Source of the DNA: Chloroflexota bacterium
GTDB taxonomy: Bacteria; Chloroflexota; Dehalococcoidia; GIF9; AB-539-J10
Reading direction: 5' to 3'
Length of the DNA stretch: 5,641 nucleotides
Assembly: GCA_015222255.1 (NCBI GenBank)
Contig: JADFUX010000063.1
Location: 1 to 5,641, forward strand
Shown here: one piece after another, positions 5,268-5,641 of the stretch
Numbering within the stretch: the first letter of the stretch is position 1
Layout of the letters: each line of letters starts with the position of its first letter
Notes under the pieces: model-generated
Seen by the model: the letters and a program-made list of their open reading frames with translations, nothing else
Databases searched by the model: none
What the model was told of the DNA's origin: nothing
Made by a program: the position numbers and the translations under genes

Positions 5268-5641
5268 ATGATAAGCATAGACGGTGGGGCAAAATCTGGA
5301 AGTGGAACCATAGTGCGCTATTCTGTAGCCTTAGCCAGTCTGCTTGGCAAGGAAATAAGAATAGACAATATAAGGGCGAAGAGGGATAAGCCGGGGCTGA
5401 GGGCACAGCATCTTAAGGTCATTCAAGCTTGTCAGGAGATGTGTCACGGCGCGGTGGGTAATGCCGTCATTGGTTCCAAAGCCATAACCTACATCCCCAA
5501 AGAAAGATTCAAGGGAGGGGAATATTGCTGGGATATAGGTACGGCGGGGTCAACTACCATGATGGCACAAACCCTTCTTCCTCTGGCTTGCTTTGCCGAG
5601 AAACCCTCCAAGTTCAGGCTTGAAGGTGGACTGTTTCAGGA
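5268..5641 (+). CDS. rtcA: RNA 3'-terminal phosphate cyclase (RtcA family), 3' partial
   Basis: The first 124 codons of an RtcA-family protein run off the right edge; full-length RtcA is about 340 residues, so the C-terminal part with the catalytic histidine is not visible. RtcA uses ATP to convert an RNA 3'-phosphate to a 2',3'-cyclic phosphate in the cytosol. Visible family motifs are IDGG at 4-7, Arg17, IRAKRDKPGL at 35-44 followed by QHL (47-49), GGEYCWDIGTAGSTT starting near residue 83, and LEGG near the end. The classical GEGGGQ stretch is replaced by KSGSGT (9-14). The ATG at 5268 suits the usual N-terminus, but AGGAG (5241-5245) lies too far upstream to serve it well. An 11-codon ORF (5236-5271) overlaps the start in an ATGA arrangement. 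The gene is divergent from DUF763. No rtcB is visible. Confidence 0.88.
   Translation, partial: MISIDGGAKSGSGTIVRYSVALASLLGKEIRIDNIRAKRDKPGLRAQHLKVIQACQEMCHGAVGNAVIGSKAITYIPKERFKGGEYCWDIGTAGSTTMMAQTLLPLACFAEKPSKFRLEGGLFQ

Overview
This 5.6 kb chromosomal window looks bacterial. The best guess is a Dehalococcoidia-like Chloroflexota or another environmental lineage of moderate GC. That guess rests on the divergent RtcA variant, the DUF763 gene, and the many short palindromic repeats of the 'GTCATTGCGAG...GAAGCAATC' type between genes. It is an inference from gene style; no rRNA or other marker gene is present to prove it.

Layout. At the left edge, on the plus strand, is the 3' part of a KefB/KefC-type (CPA2) cation:proton antiporter with a C-terminal TrkA-N nucleotide-binding domain (1-921). 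It converges on a minus-strand gene for a CvpA-family membrane protein (1024-1512). A gene-poor stretch (1513-1900) follows, holding two MITE-like inverted-repeat elements. Next is a small minus-strand gene for an antibiotic-biosynthesis-monooxygenase-fold (ABM) protein (1901-2194), with a textbook Shine-Dalgarno and a good sigma70-type promoter. A second gene-poor stretch (2195-2566) holds that promoter and a 110-bp palindromic element.

The right half is the most unusual part. Two minus-strand genes lie in line: a DUF763 protein (4053-5141) and, downstream of it, a RecB/Cas4-like PD-(D/E)XK protein (2567-3907). The nuclease appears to be an internal duplication: an N-terminal half with intact catalytic residues, and a C-terminal half that has lost them but carries a Cas4-like cysteine array. 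A 67-bp palindromic element sits between the two genes, starting 2 nt after the DUF763 stop codon. Divergent from DUF763 is the 5' part of an rtcA-like RNA 3'-terminal phosphate cyclase gene (5268 to the window end), whose glycine-rich signature differs from classical RtcA.

How the genes may work together. The DUF763 protein has a helix-hairpin-helix-like segment and the nuclease is RecB/Cas4-like, so the pair could form an undescribed DNA-processing or repair module; this rests on adjacency and motif reading only. No cas1, cas2 or CRISPR array is visible. The antiporter, CvpA and ABM genes look like ordinary, unrelated chromosomal neighbours. No rRNA, tRNA, insertion-sequence transposase or classical intrinsic terminator was found.
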